DNA from: Bacillus sp. V3-13
Lineage (GTDB): Bacteria > Bacillota > Bacilli > Bacillales > Cytobacillaceae
Length of the DNA stretch: 64,000 nucleotides
Reading direction: 5' to 3'
Assembly: GCF_002860165.1 (NCBI RefSeq)
Contig: NZ_PGUZ01000022.1
Span: 44,860-108,859 of the forward strand
The notes below the pieces were generated by a model that searched no databases, was not told where the DNA came from, and worked only from the letters and a program-made list of their open reading frames with translations. Positions 34,170-43,246 of the stretch are shown one piece after another. The position numbers were made by a program, and so were the translations under genes. How positions within the stretch are numbered: position 1 is the first letter of the stretch; each line of letters opens with the position of its first letter.

Positions 34170-35032
34170 TTCAGGTCACCTCCAGGTGTATGGATATCAA
34201 GGATTAACCCGATTTGGTCCTTTAAATCTGCCCTTGGGATGACAGCATCAAGCTGGCCATGCTTCAGTAAAAATTCTGCGGTTTGAAAGTCCTCGGGCAG
34301 CTCTTCGCGAATTGTTTGTTCAATGATTCTCCGACCGGCAAAACCAATCAGTGCCCCAGGCTCGGCAATATTATAGTCACCAAGGGACGCAAAGCTTGCT
34401 GACACTCCGCCAGTTGTCGGATGGGTCATAATCGAGATCGTTAAACCGCCGTTGTCGCTGAATTTTTTCAGAGCGACACTCGTTTTCGCCATTTGCATTA
34501 AACTGAGCACCCCTTCTTGCATTCGGGCACCGCCTGAAGCCGTAAAGATAATAAACGGCACCGACAGTTCATCTGCTTTCTCAATCGCCCTGGTAATCTT
34601 TTCTCCGACGACCGAGCCCATGCTGCCCATTCGGAAGGTTGCATCCATGACAGCTGTAACGGTCTTAATCCCGTTAACAGCACCGGTCCCTGTAATGACG
34701 GCCTCATTTAAATTCGTCTTTTGCCGGTCTTTTTCAAGCTTTTCTATATAATCGGGAAAGCCAAGCGGATTATTCGACACCATCTCTTTATTTAATTCCT
34801 GAAAGCTTCCTTCATCGAGGAAGCTTTCGATCCGTTCCCGTGAATTCATTTGATGATGATGACCGCAGTGTGTGCAAACCTTTAAATTTTTCACAAGCTC
34901 TTTCGTGTACATGATTTTCTTGCATCTCGGACATTTCGTCATGATTCCTTCCGGAACATCCTGCTTTGCTGTTTCCGATGGTATAGTCGCATATTTTTTC
35001 TTTTTTGATTTTGTGAAAATCTCTTTGAGCAA
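34163..35032 (-). CDS. accD: Acetyl-CoA carboxylase carboxyltransferase subunit beta
   Basis: 289 aa. N-terminal four-cysteine zinc ribbon (C-P-R-C ... C-T-H-C) and the carboxyltransferase core with [11 protein letters not shown] 35032 is the likely start: GGAGG lies seven bases upstream and L-L-K-E-I-F-T matches the known N-terminus M-L-K-D-I-F-T. The in-frame codons before it run through the ribosome site. First gene of accD-accA; no FapR-like box was recognised upstream. Confidence 0.97.
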   Translation of the reverse strand: MLKEIFTKSKKKKYATIPSETAKQDVPEGIMTKCPRCKKIMYTKELVKNLKVCTHCGHHHQMNSRERIESFLDEGSFQELNKEMVSNNPLGFPDYIEKLEKDRQKTNLNEAVITGTGAVNGIKTVTAVMDATFRMGSMGSVVGEKITRAIEKADELSVPFIIFTASGGARMQEGVLSLMQMAKTSVALKKFSDNGGLTISIMTHPTTGGVSASFASLGDYNIAEPGALIGFAGRRIIEQTIREELPEDFQTAEFLLKHGQLDAVIPRADLKDQIGLILDIHTPGGDLKW

Positions 35033-35223
35033 AGTGAAACCTCCCTTGTTCGTAACGCTCAAGCAATTGGTCAAAAGAGCGGAGCGAAATCACGATCAAT
35101 AAAAAATATTTAATAAGAACAGTAAAAAATCATTTAACGGCCAGGCCACTAAAGCCTTAAGTATGCCAAAGGGTTGTCTATAATATATATAAATAACCCT
35201 TTAAAACATGTAGGAACCTGTCG

Positions 35224-35859
35224 TCAGTCACTCGACAAGTTTCTTAATTTCCTGTAAACAGCAAGAGAATGATTCTGTTCTTTATTCATCATTGCTTTAA
35301 CTAAGGAAAGATAATCATTTTTGGTGAGATGATCCTGCGATAAATTTAAAGAATTATAATAATCCTTCAAGATTGTCCACATTCGCCAAAACAAATGATT
35401 ATCAGAAAGCTTGACAACTTTTGAAAAAAAATCGTCTTCAGTAACATCTGAGTCCTTCACCCATGTTTCAAGGTCATGAAGTTTTTCAAGGGGATTTCTT
35501 TGCCGGATCAGCCGCAGGCAATCCATTTCGATTAAATGCTTTGTTTCAGTAATATCCCGCTTGGCTTTATCGTCCTGAAGAATAAATGTGCTGAGCAATT
35601 CGACAAGCTGATGTCCGCGGAAATCGCGCAAAAATGTCCCTTCACCGCGTCTTGTTTCAATCAAGCCCAACAGTTCGATTGCCCGCAATGCTTCCCTCAC
35701 GGAAGAGCGCCCGACATTCAGGCGCTCCGAAAGCTCGCGTTCAGAAGGAATTTTGTCACCAGGCTTAAGCCCGTCTTCTTCAATCATGTTTCGAAGCTGC
35801 TTGACAATTTCAATGTAAATCTTCGAATGGCGCTCTGAGGAGTTCACTTTTTTCTTCAC
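35224..35859 (-). CDS. GntR/FadR-family transcriptional regulator
   Basis: 211 aa. A GntR winged helix-turn-helix (about 12-76; G-D-K-I-P-S-E-R-E-L-S-E-R and S-S-V-R-E-A-L-R-A-I-E) is followed by an all-helical FCD-like effector domain. The GTG start overlaps the malic enzyme stop codon (GTGA), so both are translated from one message. The ligand is unknown; a role in controlling malic enzyme or acyl metabolism is inferred from position alone. I do not recall this gene at this site in B. subtilis 168. Confidence 0.9.
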   Translation of the reverse strand: MKKKVNSSERHSKIYIEIVKQLRNMIEEDGLKPGDKIPSERELSERLNVGRSSVREALRAIELLGLIETRRGEGTFLRDFRGHQLVELLSTFILQDDKAKRDITETKHLIEMDCLRLIRQRNPLEKLHDLETWVKDSDVTEDDFFSKVVKLSDNHLFWRMWTILKDYYNSLNLSQDHLTKNDYLSLVKAMMNKEQNHSLAVYRKLRNLSSD

Positions 35860-37094
35860 TCGCTTTTCCCGATAATGGCAAGGTGCCGGGTCTTTTCTTT
35901 TATTTCCTCAGGATCGACTTTAATTCGCGCAACACCCGTTTCCATTGCCGCTCTCGCTACAGCCGCTGCCACTGCAGGTGCCACCCTTGCGTCAAACGGG
36001 CCGGGAATCACATAATCGGCATGGAGTTCATCCTCGGTAATAAGGCCGGCAATCGCTTCTACTGCGGCCACCTTCATTTTTTCATTGATATGGGTAGCCC
36101 GGACGTCAAGTGCCCCCCTAAAAATACCCGGAAAGGCAAGGACATTGTTCACCTGGTTCGGAAAATCGGATCGGCCGGTCCCGATTACCTTTGCTCCTGC
36201 TTCTTTTGCATCTGCAGGCATGATCTCCGGATTCGGGTTGGCCATTGCAAAAATGATTGGATCGGGATTCATTTTTTTAATCATTTCGATTGTTAAAGCT
36301 CCCTCAACCGAAACGCCAATAAACACATCGGCACCGCTTAGCACATCGGCAAGACTTCCTTCTAATTTTCCCCGATTCGTATATTTGGCGACATCTTCCT
36401 TAATGCTGTTCATTCCTTGAGGACGTCCTTCATATATGGCGCCTTTTGTATCGCACATGATAATATCCCTGACCCCGTAGCTGTATAACAGCTTAATAAT
36501 CGCAATACCAGCCGCTCCGGCACCGTTTGCAACAACTTTGATTTCGTTCATTTTTTTGCCGACAATCTTCAGGGCGTTAACGAGCCCGGCAACGGTAACG
36601 ATTGCAGTGCCATGCTGATCATCATGAAAGATGGGAATATTCGTTTCTTTTTTCAATCGTTCTTCAATCACAAAGCAATTTGGAGCGGCAATATCTTCAA
36701 GATTCACCCCGCCAAAGGTCGGTTCAAGAAGCTTGACTGTTTCAATAATCTTGTCCACATCCGTCGTTCCAAGACAAATCGGAAAAGCATCGACTCCTGC
36801 AAAGCTTTTAAATAGAACAGCCTTCCCTTCCATTACCGGCAAAGCAGCTTCAGGGCCGATATTTCCAAGACCCAAAACCGCAGTCCCGTCGGAAACAACC
36901 GCCACCATGTTGCCTTTCATCGTATAGTCATAGACCGTTTCCGGTTTGTCATAGATTTCTTTGCAAGGTTCGGCGACACCCGGTGAATACGCAAGACTAA
37001 GGTCTCTGGCATTCTTAACCTCGACTTTGGATTTCGATTCTAATTTGCCTTTATTAACGCGATGCATGTGCAATGCTTCTTCACGTAAACTCAA
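35856..37094 (-). CDS. ytsJ: NAD(P)-dependent malic enzyme (YtsJ type)
   Basis: 412 aa. Very close to B. subtilis YtsJ in the stretches I can recall (L-S-L-R-E-E-A-L-H, L-A-Y-S-P-G-V-A-E-P-C, N-G-A-G-A-A-G-I-A-I). It decarboxylates malate to pyruvate and in B. subtilis favours NADP. TTG 37094 is preferred: the six codons upstream cover the GGGTGGGG ribosome site. Followed by an overlapping GntR regulator, and it lies downstream of dnaE. Confidence 0.95.
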   Translation of the reverse strand: MSLREEALHMHRVNKGKLESKSKVEVKNARDLSLAYSPGVAEPCKEIYDKPETVYDYTMKGNMVAVVSDGTAVLGLGNIGPEAALPVMEGKAVLFKSFAGVDAFPICLGTTDVDKIIETVKLLEPTFGGVNLEDIAAPNCFVIEERLKKETNIPIFHDDQHGTAIVTVAGLVNALKIVGKKMNEIKVVANGAGAAGIAIIKLLYSYGVRDIIMCDTKGAIYEGRPQGMNSIKEDVAKYTNRGKLEGSLADVLSGADVFIGVSVEGALTIEMIKKMNPDPIIFAMANPNPEIMPADAKEAGAKVIGTGRSDFPNQVNNVLAFPGIFRGALDVRATHINEKMKVAAVEAIAGLITEDELHADYVIPGPFDARVAPAVAAAVARAAMETGVARIKVDPEEIKEKTRHLAIIGKSE

Positions 37095-37222
37095 GTTTCC
37101 CCACCCTTTCATTCTTCAAAAAACATCAGCATATCGCAGACAAGGCTCAGGTAACGCCCCATCCAGTGGTCAGACCACGCATCTTCTTATCAATATACCA
37201 TACTTGAAAAGGATGTAAAGAA

Positions 37223-40200
37223 CTATTCTTTTAAAATAACATTGCTTTTTCCAAGAAAAGCAGTTAATTCAGCAAGACAATTTTTTGAACCATCGACTTT
37301 GATAGTGTCAGCCAATCGCACCGTTTTTTCAGTACTTTCATAATGAAGAACGACATGAATGCCGCCTTTGAAGGCCTTTAAGATCTCCTTTAAGCGGTTG
37401 AGCTGCTCCGGATTTTCTTTATCGCGGCTTATTTTTAAATACAGGGCCGGTTTATTTTTCCCCGATTGTTCCGCCCAATCCTTCAAAGAATGGACGGCCT
37501 GAATGATCAGCTGCTTTTTCCCGTCTCTTTCCTCAAGCTTGCCATCAAGCAATACGGTGTTTCCTTGTTTTAAGAGGAGCGCATTTTTGCTGAATACTTG
37601 CGGAAAGGCAACCGCTTCAAGCTCGGCACCTGGATCGCTCAATGTAACAAAAGCCATTGCCTCGCCTTTTTTTGTGCGGATTTTATTCACCTCCGTGATA
37701 TAGGCAGCGGTGCGAACCCTTTTTCCCGGAACAGTTAAATCCCAAAGCGACGGGATTTTCGCAGCTCTTAACTGCTGCTCGAATAAGGATAGCGGGTGGT
37801 CTGATAAATATAGGCCGAGCACTTCTTTTTCGGACGATAGCTTTTCTTCAATTCCGATCGGATCCACTTCAACATGCTTCGGTTTAGGGAAGAAATCATC
37901 ATCAGCGAATAAATCGCCATTCTCCACCCCTTCCGGTTTTACGAGCAGGGCATGATCGAGCGCGACATCTATGCTTGCAAGCAGCACTGCCCGATCGTGG
38001 CCAAATTCATCAAAGCAGCCGGAATGAACGAACGCTTCAAGCGTTTTGCGATTGGCTGCTTTTGCAGAAACGCGGAGACAAAAATCGAAAATATCTTCAA
38101 ACCGCTTCTGTTTGCGGGCCGAAAATATCTCCTTTAACGCAGCTGCCCCTACTCCTTTGATCGCTGCGAGACTGTAGCGGATCGAATCTTGTTCGACGAG
38201 AAATGAGTACCCGCTTTTATTGATGGAAGGAGGCAGGATGCTGATATTCATCTGTTTCAATTCGCGAATGTACTGGATCAGCTTGGACTCGTTCCCTGTG
38301 GCCGACGTTAACAGCGCTGCCATGAAGAACAACGGATAATGAGCCTTCAAATAGGCGAGCTGGTAAGCAATAAAGCTGTAGGCGACCGCATGGCTCCGGT
38401 TGAATCCATAATTGGCAAAGCGGACGATCAAATCGTACAGCTCATTCGCTGTCTGCTCATTGTAGCCTTGCTTGAGCGAACCTTGAACGAAATGGCTTCT
38501 TTCTTTATCGAGAACTGCTTTTTGCTTCTTGCTGACGGCCCGCCTGAGCAAATCTGCTTCCCCCAATGTGAAGCCTGCCATTTTGGAAGCGATTTGCATA
38601 ATTTGCTCTTGATAGACGATCACTCCGTATGTGTTCTTCAAGATCAGCTCAAGGTCGGGATGCGGATACTCGATTTGCCGGCGCCCGTGCTTGCGGTCGA
38701 TATAAAGCGGAATATTCTCCATCGGGCCCGGACGGTACAGGGCGTTTACGGCAACGATGTCCTCAAAGTGTGTCGGCTTTAACCTTGTCAGCACTTTGCG
38801 CATCCCCTCTGATTCAAGCTGAAAAATCCCCGTCGTATCGCCGCGGCTTAACAGCTCAAAAGTTTTGCTGTCGTTAAAAGGGATGGAATGAATATCAATC
38901 TTCGTGCCGGTCTTTCTCTGAATATCGTTTATAACCGATTCAAGGAGAGACAGGTTTCTGAGGCCAAGAAAGTCCATTTTTAACAGTCCGATATCTTCCA
39001 AATGCTCCATCGAATATTGGGTCAGGAACACTTCGTCATGCCCGCTCTGAATCGGGACAAGGTTGATTAGCGGCTGCTCACTGATCACAACACCGGCAGC
39101 ATGGGTCGAAGTATGCCGCGGCAGTCCTTCAATTTTCTTTGCTGTTTCGAAAAGACGCCTGTTAAAGTCTGATTCCTCGACAAACTGCCGCAGGGGAGCC
39201 GATTCCTCGTACGCCGTTGCCAGGCGGATCCCCAGCTTTGAGGGGATCAATCTCGACAGCCTGTCCAGCTCCTTTGTATTCAAGCCAAATGCCCTTCCAG
39301 TATCGCGAACGGCCGCTTTCGCCGCCAGTGTCCCGAATGTCGCGATTTGCGCAACATGGAGTTCGCCATACTTTCTGGCAACATATTTGATGACTTCATC
39401 ACGGCGGTGATCTGGAAAATCAATATCGATATCAGGCATGGAAATCCGTTCAGGATTCAGAAACCGTTCAAATAATAAATCATGTTCAATCGGATCGACA
39501 TCCGTAATATATAACACATAGGCCACGAGTGAGCCGGCGGCAGAGCCCCTGCCCGGGCCAGTCAGAATCCCCGCGTCCCTCGCGTACTTCATAAAATCCC
39601 AAACGATTAAAAAGTAATCGCTGAAATTCATTTTTTGGATGATTCCAAGCTCGAAGGCAAGACGATCACGATGCTCCTTGCCCGGATTTCGATACCTTTC
39701 TTCCAAGCCTTGATAACAAAGGCTTTCAAGCATATCCTCCGCCGACACTCCATGTTCAACTGGATACTTGGGAAGATATTGTTTATTCATTTCAAGGAGC
39801 ACATTGCAATTTTTTGCGATTTTGATCGTATTTTCTAAAGCGTCCGGGTAATCCGCAAACAACTCGGCCATTTCTTTGCCCGTTTTCAAATAAAATTGGT
39901 CGCTTGGGAGCTTTTCACGCTGCTGATCGTGGAGTTTTTCACCATTCTTGATCGCCAGCAGGCATTCATGGGCAAAAGCATCCTCTTTGTCCAAATAATG
40001 AACCCGGTTTGTCGCGACCGCCTGAATGCCTGCCGAACCGGCAAGCTTGACCAGCTCCTCAATCGACCCGGGTCTTTCCGGAGCGCCGTGCTTTTGCAGG
40101 CTGATGAAAAAATGCTCTTTTTCAAAGATTGCTGTAAATGCCGCGGCGACTTCAAGCGCTTTTTCAGGTTCACCGTTTAATAAATATTGCTCTATTTCAC

Positions 40201-40588
40201 CTTCTTCACCTGGCGTTAGGGCAAAAATTCCTTCTGCATAATGCTTGAGCCATTTTACGGGAATTCCTCCGGATGATTTCGTTTGCACAACACTTGTTAT
40301 TTTAATTAAGTTTTTAAAACCGTGTTCGTTTTTAGCCAGTAAAACGAGAGGGTATGCGCTATCACCGCTTAATCCGCTGATCACATCGACTGTCAGCCCA
40401 AGGATCGGCTTGATTTCTTGTTTAAGGCATTCTTTATAAAAAGCAACGGCTCCATACATCACATTTCGATCTGTCAGGGCAAGCGCATGAAAGCCGCGTT
40501 CCTTTGCGCCGCGCACGAGCTGTTCGATTGTTGCTGTACTGTTAAGGAGACTATATGAACTGTATACATGAAGGTGGATAAATGACAA
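37223..40588 (-). CDS. dnaE: DNA polymerase III subunit alpha DnaE
   Basis: 1121 aa. PHP domain at the N-terminus (H-L-H-x-Y-S-x-Y-S), catalytic palm with P-D-I-D-I-D-F at about 385-391, tandem helix-hairpin-helix region, and a C-terminal OB fold (about 970-1050). This is the error-prone second replicase of Firmicutes, used in primer extension on the lagging strand. TTG 40588 matches the family start (S-F-I-H-L); the GTG at 40597 directly abuts its AAGGG. Divergent from ytrH. Confidence 0.96.
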   Translation of the reverse strand: MSFIHLHVYSSYSLLNSTATIEQLVRGAKERGFHALALTDRNVMYGAVAFYKECLKQEIKPILGLTVDVISGLSGDSAYPLVLLAKNEHGFKNLIKITSVVQTKSSGGIPVKWLKHYAEGIFALTPGEEGEIEQYLLNGEPEKALEVAAAFTAIFEKEHFFISLQKHGAPERPGSIEELVKLAGSAGIQAVATNRVHYLDKEDAFAHECLLAIKNGEKLHDQQREKLPSDQFYLKTGKEMAELFADYPDALENTIKIAKNCNVLLEMNKQYLPKYPVEHGVSAEDMLESLCYQGLEERYRNPGKEHRDRLAFELGIIQKMNFSDYFLIVWDFMKYARDAGILTGPGRGSAAGSLVAYVLYITDVDPIEHDLLFERFLNPERISMPDIDIDFPDHRRDEVIKYVARKYGELHVAQIATFGTLAAKAAVRDTGRAFGLNTKELDRLSRLIPSKLGIRLATAYEESAPLRQFVEESDFNRRLFETAKKIEGLPRHTSTHAAGVVISEQPLINLVPIQSGHDEVFLTQYSMEHLEDIGLLKMDFLGLRNLSLLESVINDIQRKTGTKIDIHSIPFNDSKTFELLSRGDTTGIFQLESEGMRKVLTRLKPTHFEDIVAVNALYRPGPMENIPLYIDRKHGRRQIEYPHPDLELILKNTYGVIVYQEQIMQIASKMAGFTLGEADLLRRAVSKKQKAVLDKERSHFVQGSLKQGYNEQTANELYDLIVRFANYGFNRSHAVAYSFIAYQLAYLKAHYPLFFMAALLTSATGNESKLIQYIRELKQMNISILPPSINKSGYSFLVEQDSIRYSLAAIKGVGAAALKEIFSARKQKRFEDIFDFCLRVSAKAANRKTLEAFVHSGCFDEFGHDRAVLLASIDVALDHALLVKPEGVENGDLFADDDFFPKPKHVEVDPIGIEEKLSSEKEVLGLYLSDHPLSLFEQQLRAAKIPSLWDLTVPGKRVRTAAYITEVNKIRTKKGEAMAFVTLSDPGAELEAVAFPQVFSKNALLLKQGNTVLLDGKLEERDGKKQLIIQAVHSLKDWAEQSGKNKPALYLKISRDKENPEQLNRLKEILKAFKGGIHVVLHYESTEKTVRLADTIKVDGSKNCLAELTAFLGKSNVILKE

Positions 40589-40703
40589 ATGACTCACACC
40601 CTTATTCTTCTTCTCTTAACCATTATAGAACTTGCTATTTCAAAAAGAAAATATGTTTTCTTTTCTTCAGTTAAGCCGGCCTTATTTCCTGACAATCTTA
40701 TAA

Positions 40704-40732
40704 ACATATTTAGCGGGGATTGTCCATATGAT
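40704..40732 (+). promoter_or_regulatory. Sigma-E-like promoter of ytrHI
   Basis: ACATATT (40704-40710) and CATATGAT (40725-40732), 14 bp apart, resemble the sigma-E -35 and -10 boxes. ytrH and ytrI are sigma-E controlled in B. subtilis, which makes this site plausible. Confidence 0.45.
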
Positions 40733-40777
40733 GAATTATCGGAGCCTTTATCATCAAATAGAGGGATGGATAAAACT

Positions 40778-41119
40778 ATGGAACATAAACAACCCTTTTT
40801 TGTCGGTTTGATTGAAAGCTATTTTATTGCCCTCGGTGTCTTGCTCGGGGGAGCCCTTATCGGCGGGTTGGCCGCTTTTTTAACCGGGAAGCCGCCGCTG
40901 ACGGAGATTGCCAGACTTGGTGCCATGATCCGAATCTGGGCGATTATCGCGGCAATCGGCGGAACATTCGATACTGTCTACAGCTTTGAGCGAGGCATAC
41001 TTGAAAGTGAAACAAAAGATCTTTTCAAACAATCGCTGCTGATTCTTTCGGCTTTCGGAGGCGCGAAAACAGGGGCTGTTCTAATTAATTGGCTGACCCA
41101 GGAGCATATTTCCCAATGA
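40778..41119 (+). CDS. ytrH: Sporulation membrane protein YtrH
   Basis: 113 aa, three hydrophobic segments (about 9-33, 50-68, 80-100). The length and start (M-E-H-K-Q-P-F-F) match YtrH, needed with YtrI for normal sporulation. The frame is open far upstream, but the family start and length point to ATG 40778; the ATG at 40766 sits directly on GAGGG. The stop overlaps the ytrI start by 4 nt. Confidence 0.88.
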   Translation: MEHKQPFFVGLIESYFIALGVLLGGALIGGLAAFLTGKPPLTEIARLGAMIRIWAIIAAIGGTFDTVYSFERGILESETKDLFKQSLLILSAFGGAKTGAVLINWLTQEHISQ

Positions 41120-41619
41120 GAATTCCTCAGTATTACCGCCAGCCGGGCTGGCAGCGTTTTATTGCCGGAATGGCAATTGGCGGTTTTATCAGCTGGTTTA
41201 TCTTTTTGTATATATTCGGAGTCTGGCAGGAGGAATACAGTAAAGATATTAAAAAACTGAGAGATGATATTGAAGAGCTGGAGGAAGATAAAAAAATTTG
41301 GCAGGAAGAATACAAGGAGTTAAACAAAAAAAATATCGAGCAGCTGACCGTGCAGGAAATAAAAGTGGAAATAAGCAATGGCGAAAAATATCGCCTAGAT
41401 CCTTTGAGTGTGTTTGAGGCTGAAAAAAGCGTAAAAGAGGACATCAGAATGATGCTTGCAAAGGATTTGGAAACCGTTTATAAAAGCAGGGAACTATTAA
41501 AACGAGTCATCGAAAATAAACCCGTACCCATAAACGATAAAAGGTACAACATGAAGGTTGAGGAAGTATTCATCTACACAACTTTGTATATTAAGCTCCG
41601 TCTCACTCTTGAAGAATAA
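41116..41619 (+). CDS. ytrI: Sporulation membrane protein YtrI
   Basis: 167 aa. One membrane helix (about 15-37) is followed by a coiled-coil of charged residues (K-K-L-R-D-D-I-E-E-L-E-E-D) and a mixed C-terminal domain. Begins M-R-I-P-Q-Y-Y-R-Q-P like B. subtilis YtrI and has the same length. It starts within the ytrH stop (ATGA), so the two are coupled. Function in sporulation is genetic only. Confidence 0.88.
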   Translation: MRIPQYYRQPGWQRFIAGMAIGGFISWFIFLYIFGVWQEEYSKDIKKLRDDIEELEEDKKIWQEEYKELNKKNIEQLTVQEIKVEISNGEKYRLDPLSVFEAEKSVKEDIRMMLAKDLETVYKSRELLKRVIENKPVPINDKRYNMKVEEVFIYTTLYIKLRLTLEE

Positions 41620-41626
41620 TGGATGT

Positions 41627-41647
41627 GGCCCTGCTTCGTACAGGGCC
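41627..41647. other. Weak stem-loop between ytrI and nrnA
   Basis: A 7-bp GGCCCTG/CAGGGCC stem with no clear U-tract on either strand, in the 34-nt gap between two convergent genes. It may act as an inefficient bidirectional terminator. Confidence 0.4.
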
Positions 41648-41653
41648 TGCTGC

Positions 41654-42589
41654 TTATTGTAAACACGCCTCGTCAATTTCTTTTAACACAGACTCGGCCT
41701 CAGACCAGGAATAGATCGAAGCACCAGCGGCAAGCGGATGGCCGCCTCCTTGATAATTTCGGGCAATCCCGTTGATCACAGGCCCCTTGGAGCGGAGCCT
41801 GACGCGGATTTGATCTTCTTCCTCAATAAAAAACACCCATGCTTTGATTCCTTTTACATTTCCAAGCTCCCCGACTAACAGCGATGCTTCTGATGGAACG
41901 ACATCAAACCGGGCCAGCAATTCCTTTGTCAGGAACATCGATGCCGCACCAGTTGGGCGCATTTCGAAATTTTGCAGCACATAGCCATTCAATTTGACGA
42001 GATTTGGCTTTTGCTCATACATTTGATCGTAAAGCTCTGTTCGGGAAAAATCATAATGGATCAGCTCACTGGCATACTTGAACGTCTTTTCTGTCGTGCT
42101 TGGAAACAGGAATCTGCCCGTATCCCCGACTATTCCGGCGTATATAAGCCTTGCTGCCTGGTTGGACATTTTTAAGCCTTGATCTTTTCCCGCCAAATAA
42201 AACTCGTAAATCATCTCACTTACTGAGCTGGCATCCGTGTCAACCCACATTAAATCCCCATACGCATCCTCGTTTGGGTGGTGGTCGATCTTAATCAGCT
42301 TATCGCCGAGTTTATAGCGGCTGTCACAAATTCTCTCTTCATTTGCCGTATCACAAACGATTACCAGTGCCCCTTTGAATACTTCGTCAGCTATGACGTC
42401 AAGCTCATTTAGAAAGCGGAGGGACGGATCTTCTTTTCCTACGGCATAAATTTTTTTATCGGGGAAGGATGTGCGCAAAATCCCGGCAAGACCGCCTTGT
42501 GACCCGTAGGCGTCAGGATCGGGGCGAACGTGGCGGTGAATAATAATCGTTTCATATTGGCGGATTGTATTTAAAATTTTTTCGATCAT
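41654..42589 (-). CDS. nrnA: NrnA, oligoribonuclease / pAp phosphatase
   Basis: 311 aa, DHH-DHHA1 family. Metal ligands are visible in H-R-H-V-R-P-D-P-D-A-Y-G and in the D-H-H-P-N motif, and the C-terminal DHHA1 domain has the G-G-G-H motif. It degrades short RNA oligonucleotides and dephosphorylates pAp. AAAGGAG before ATG 42589. Same neighbours (ytrI, ytpI) as B. subtilis ytqI. Confidence 0.95.
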   Translation of the reverse strand: MIEKILNTIRQYETIIIHRHVRPDPDAYGSQGGLAGILRTSFPDKKIYAVGKEDPSLRFLNELDVIADEVFKGALVIVCDTANEERICDSRYKLGDKLIKIDHHPNEDAYGDLMWVDTDASSVSEMIYEFYLAGKDQGLKMSNQAARLIYAGIVGDTGRFLFPSTTEKTFKYASELIHYDFSRTELYDQMYEQKPNLVKLNGYVLQNFEMRPTGAASMFLTKELLARFDVVPSEASLLVGELGNVKGIKAWVFFIEEEDQIRVRLRSKGPVINGIARNYQGGGHPLAAGASIYSWSEAESVLKEIDEACLQ

Positions 42590-42715
42590 TATTTAACTCC
42601 TTTTGGTCAGCATCAATATTTTTGAAAAATGAACCAGTTTCACATGCAAATAATAGCTTTTCCAGTCCAAAATAGTTAAAATAAGAGAAGCTTGTCGAAT
42701 TTGGAGGAGTAAAAC

Positions 42716-43033
42716 ATGCCAGTTCTGGTCATCTTAGTCGTCATATCTTTCTCATTTTACTTATTTTATAAAGTTAAATTTTTCAGGACCAATCGTCCTC
42801 TTGAAAAAGCATGGATTTCCTCAAAGTCGAGGATTGCCCTTGGCGCTTTCGTGGCCCTGTTTGGAATCAACCAGCTGTTTCTATACGGATCAACGGTTTC
42901 ATATATTGTTGGTGCCGTCTTTATTGTCGTCGGCGGACTAAGCATCTGGGCCGGGTATAAAACTTATCAATTTTATCTGCCTAAAGCGATTGAAGAAGCC
43001 GAAGAGCTTGCAAAAAAAGCAAGTAACACCTGA
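42716..43033 (+). CDS. ytpI: YtpI-like small membrane protein
   Basis: 105 aa, three membrane helices (about 3-18, 42-57, 61-81) and a charged C-terminal tail. Length and position between nrnA and ytoI match the YtpI family; function unknown. GGAGGAG lies eight bases before ATG 42716. Ends at a good terminator that adjoins repeat copy D. Confidence 0.85.
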   Translation: MPVLVILVVISFSFYLFYKVKFFRTNRPLEKAWISSKSRIALGAFVALFGINQLFLYGSTVSYIVGAVFIVVGGLSIWAGYKTYQFYLPKAIEEAEELAKKASNT

Positions 43034-43064
43034 TTTTATCCATTCGAAATTGAACAGAGATTAA

Positions 43065-43098
43065 GGCCGGTTTCCCATCAGCGGGAAACGGCTTTTTT
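43065..43098 (+). terminator. ytpI terminator
   Basis: GCCGGTTTCCC / GGGAAACGGC stem with one bulge (43066-43092), followed by six T residues. The T-run directly meets the end of repeat copy D. Confidence 0.85.
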
Positions 43099-43246
43099 AA
43101 ACTATAGGAAATATAAGCTTTTCTTATAGTTGGGCGTTTCGATGTCCAGCTCCGACGTACAGGACGTACTAGTGCCGACAATGCCACAGGACGTGGCGTT
43201 CTTGTCGGCCAGTGCCTAACCCCTCGAGTCGCTTCCGCTTTTCTTA
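43099..43246 (-). repeat. Dispersed element variant, copy D
   Basis: On the minus strand it shares the start TAAGAAAAGCG, the GACTCGAGGGG block, the AGCTGGACATCGAAACGCCC block and the end CCTATAG with copies A-C. It lacks their ~70-nt first module and instead has about 57 nt with two hairpins, CCAC-GTCCT-GTGG and GTAC-GTCCT-GTAC. It starts on the ytoI stop codon and ends on the ytpI terminator. Confidence 0.85.
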
